From an uncultured Bacteroides sp. (GTDB taxonomy: Bacteria; Bacteroidota; Bacteroidia; Bacteroidales; Bacteroidaceae), in assembly GCA_949285025.1 (NCBI GenBank), contig CASDXG010000020.1, forward strand, positions 22,541-86,540: a stretch of DNA of 64,000 nt. Reading direction: 5' to 3'. Positions within the stretch are counted from its first letter, which is position 1; each line of letters begins with the position of its first letter. The notes under the pieces were generated by a model. The model was not told the origin of the DNA. It did no database searches and saw nothing but the letters and a program-made list of their open reading frames with translations. Shown piece after piece: positions 63,994 to 64,000 of the stretch. The position numbers and the translations under genes were made by a program.

Positions 63994-64000
63994 CTATCTG

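Larger units (their letters stand above)
53718..64000. mobile_element. Temperate phage or phage-like element, left part (continues beyond the window)
   Basis: The block starts at the tRNA fragment and has a tyrosine integrase next to it, a leftward lysogeny operon, a repressor-operator region, a rightward early operon of many small genes with 4-8 nt overlaps, a recombination module (Sak4-like ATPase, PD-(D/E)XK nuclease, SSB-like protein) and phage-borne tRNA genes. No capsid, terminase, tail or lysis gene is in view, as the window ends in the early region. An integrated conjugative element is less likely because there are no mobilisation genes so far. Confidence 0.85.

Noticed and set aside
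1-64000. CRISPR arrays or insertion sequences
   Set aside because: No regularly spaced repeats and no transposase genes were seen in the window.

Overview
The window comes from the chromosome of a Bacteroidales bacterium. Evidence in the sequence: promoters of the Bacteroidetes type (TTTG, 19 nt, TAnnTTTG) before several genes, few Shine-Dalgarno sites, tRNA genes without encoded CCA, an S46 dipeptidyl-peptidase, a B12-dependent ribonucleotide reductase, DUF4369 and DUF4348 lipoproteins, and many lipobox proteins. Low GC and the gene set fit Bacteroides, Parabacteroides and relatives; the genus cannot be fixed from the window alone.

Positions 1-53,700 are core chromosome. The layout is: the tail of an NlpE-like protein; a five-gene operon (dolichyl-phosphate-mannose-type glycosyltransferase, dihydroorotase, a stand-alone MetH reactivation domain, a membrane metallophosphoesterase, PlsC); an S46 peptidase; divIC and dnaX back to back; a preQ1 operon (transporter, queC, queF) behind a well-matched preQ1-I riboswitch; corA and nth; a metallo-beta-lactamase-fold hydrolase, murB and a DUF4348 lipoprotein; pheS; an MFS transporter; two tRNA-His genes; a CapA-like protein with folD; a BASS-type transporter; an amidase plus an MCE protein; dnaA; a nitroreductase; nrdJ and folB; a citrate synthase, isocitrate dehydrogenase and aconitase operon; a membrane pyrophosphatase; lysS, gpsA and pgi; a HAD phosphatase; a Tat-exported Gfo/Idh/MocA protein followed by a HEAT plus double DUF1080 protein; nagB; a transglutaminase lipoprotein; and cutC.

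From about 53,718 to the right edge lies the left part of a temperate phage or phage-like element. Its left edge is a 20-nt copy of a tRNA 3' end followed by that tRNA's own terminator, which looks like an attachment site. A leftward operon encodes repressor, solo HsdR-N-type nuclease, lipoprotein, small HTH-like protein and tyrosine integrase, each gene touching or nearly touching the next. Facing it is a rightward early operon starting with a Cro-like protein. Between them are two face-to-face promoters and three evenly spaced quasi-palindromic operators. The early region carries small unknown proteins and then a recombination module: Sak4-like ATPase, PD-(D/E)XK nuclease and SSB-like protein.

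The most unusual content is RNA inside the phage: a canonical tRNA whose anticodon is UUA, so it would read the UAA stop codon; a Leu-like tRNA body carrying about 70 extra nucleotides in its variable region; and several intergenic stretches with long inverted repeats or a possible pseudoknot. The early phage genes still end in all three stop codons, so there is no sign of simple genome-wide reassignment of UAA in this segment.
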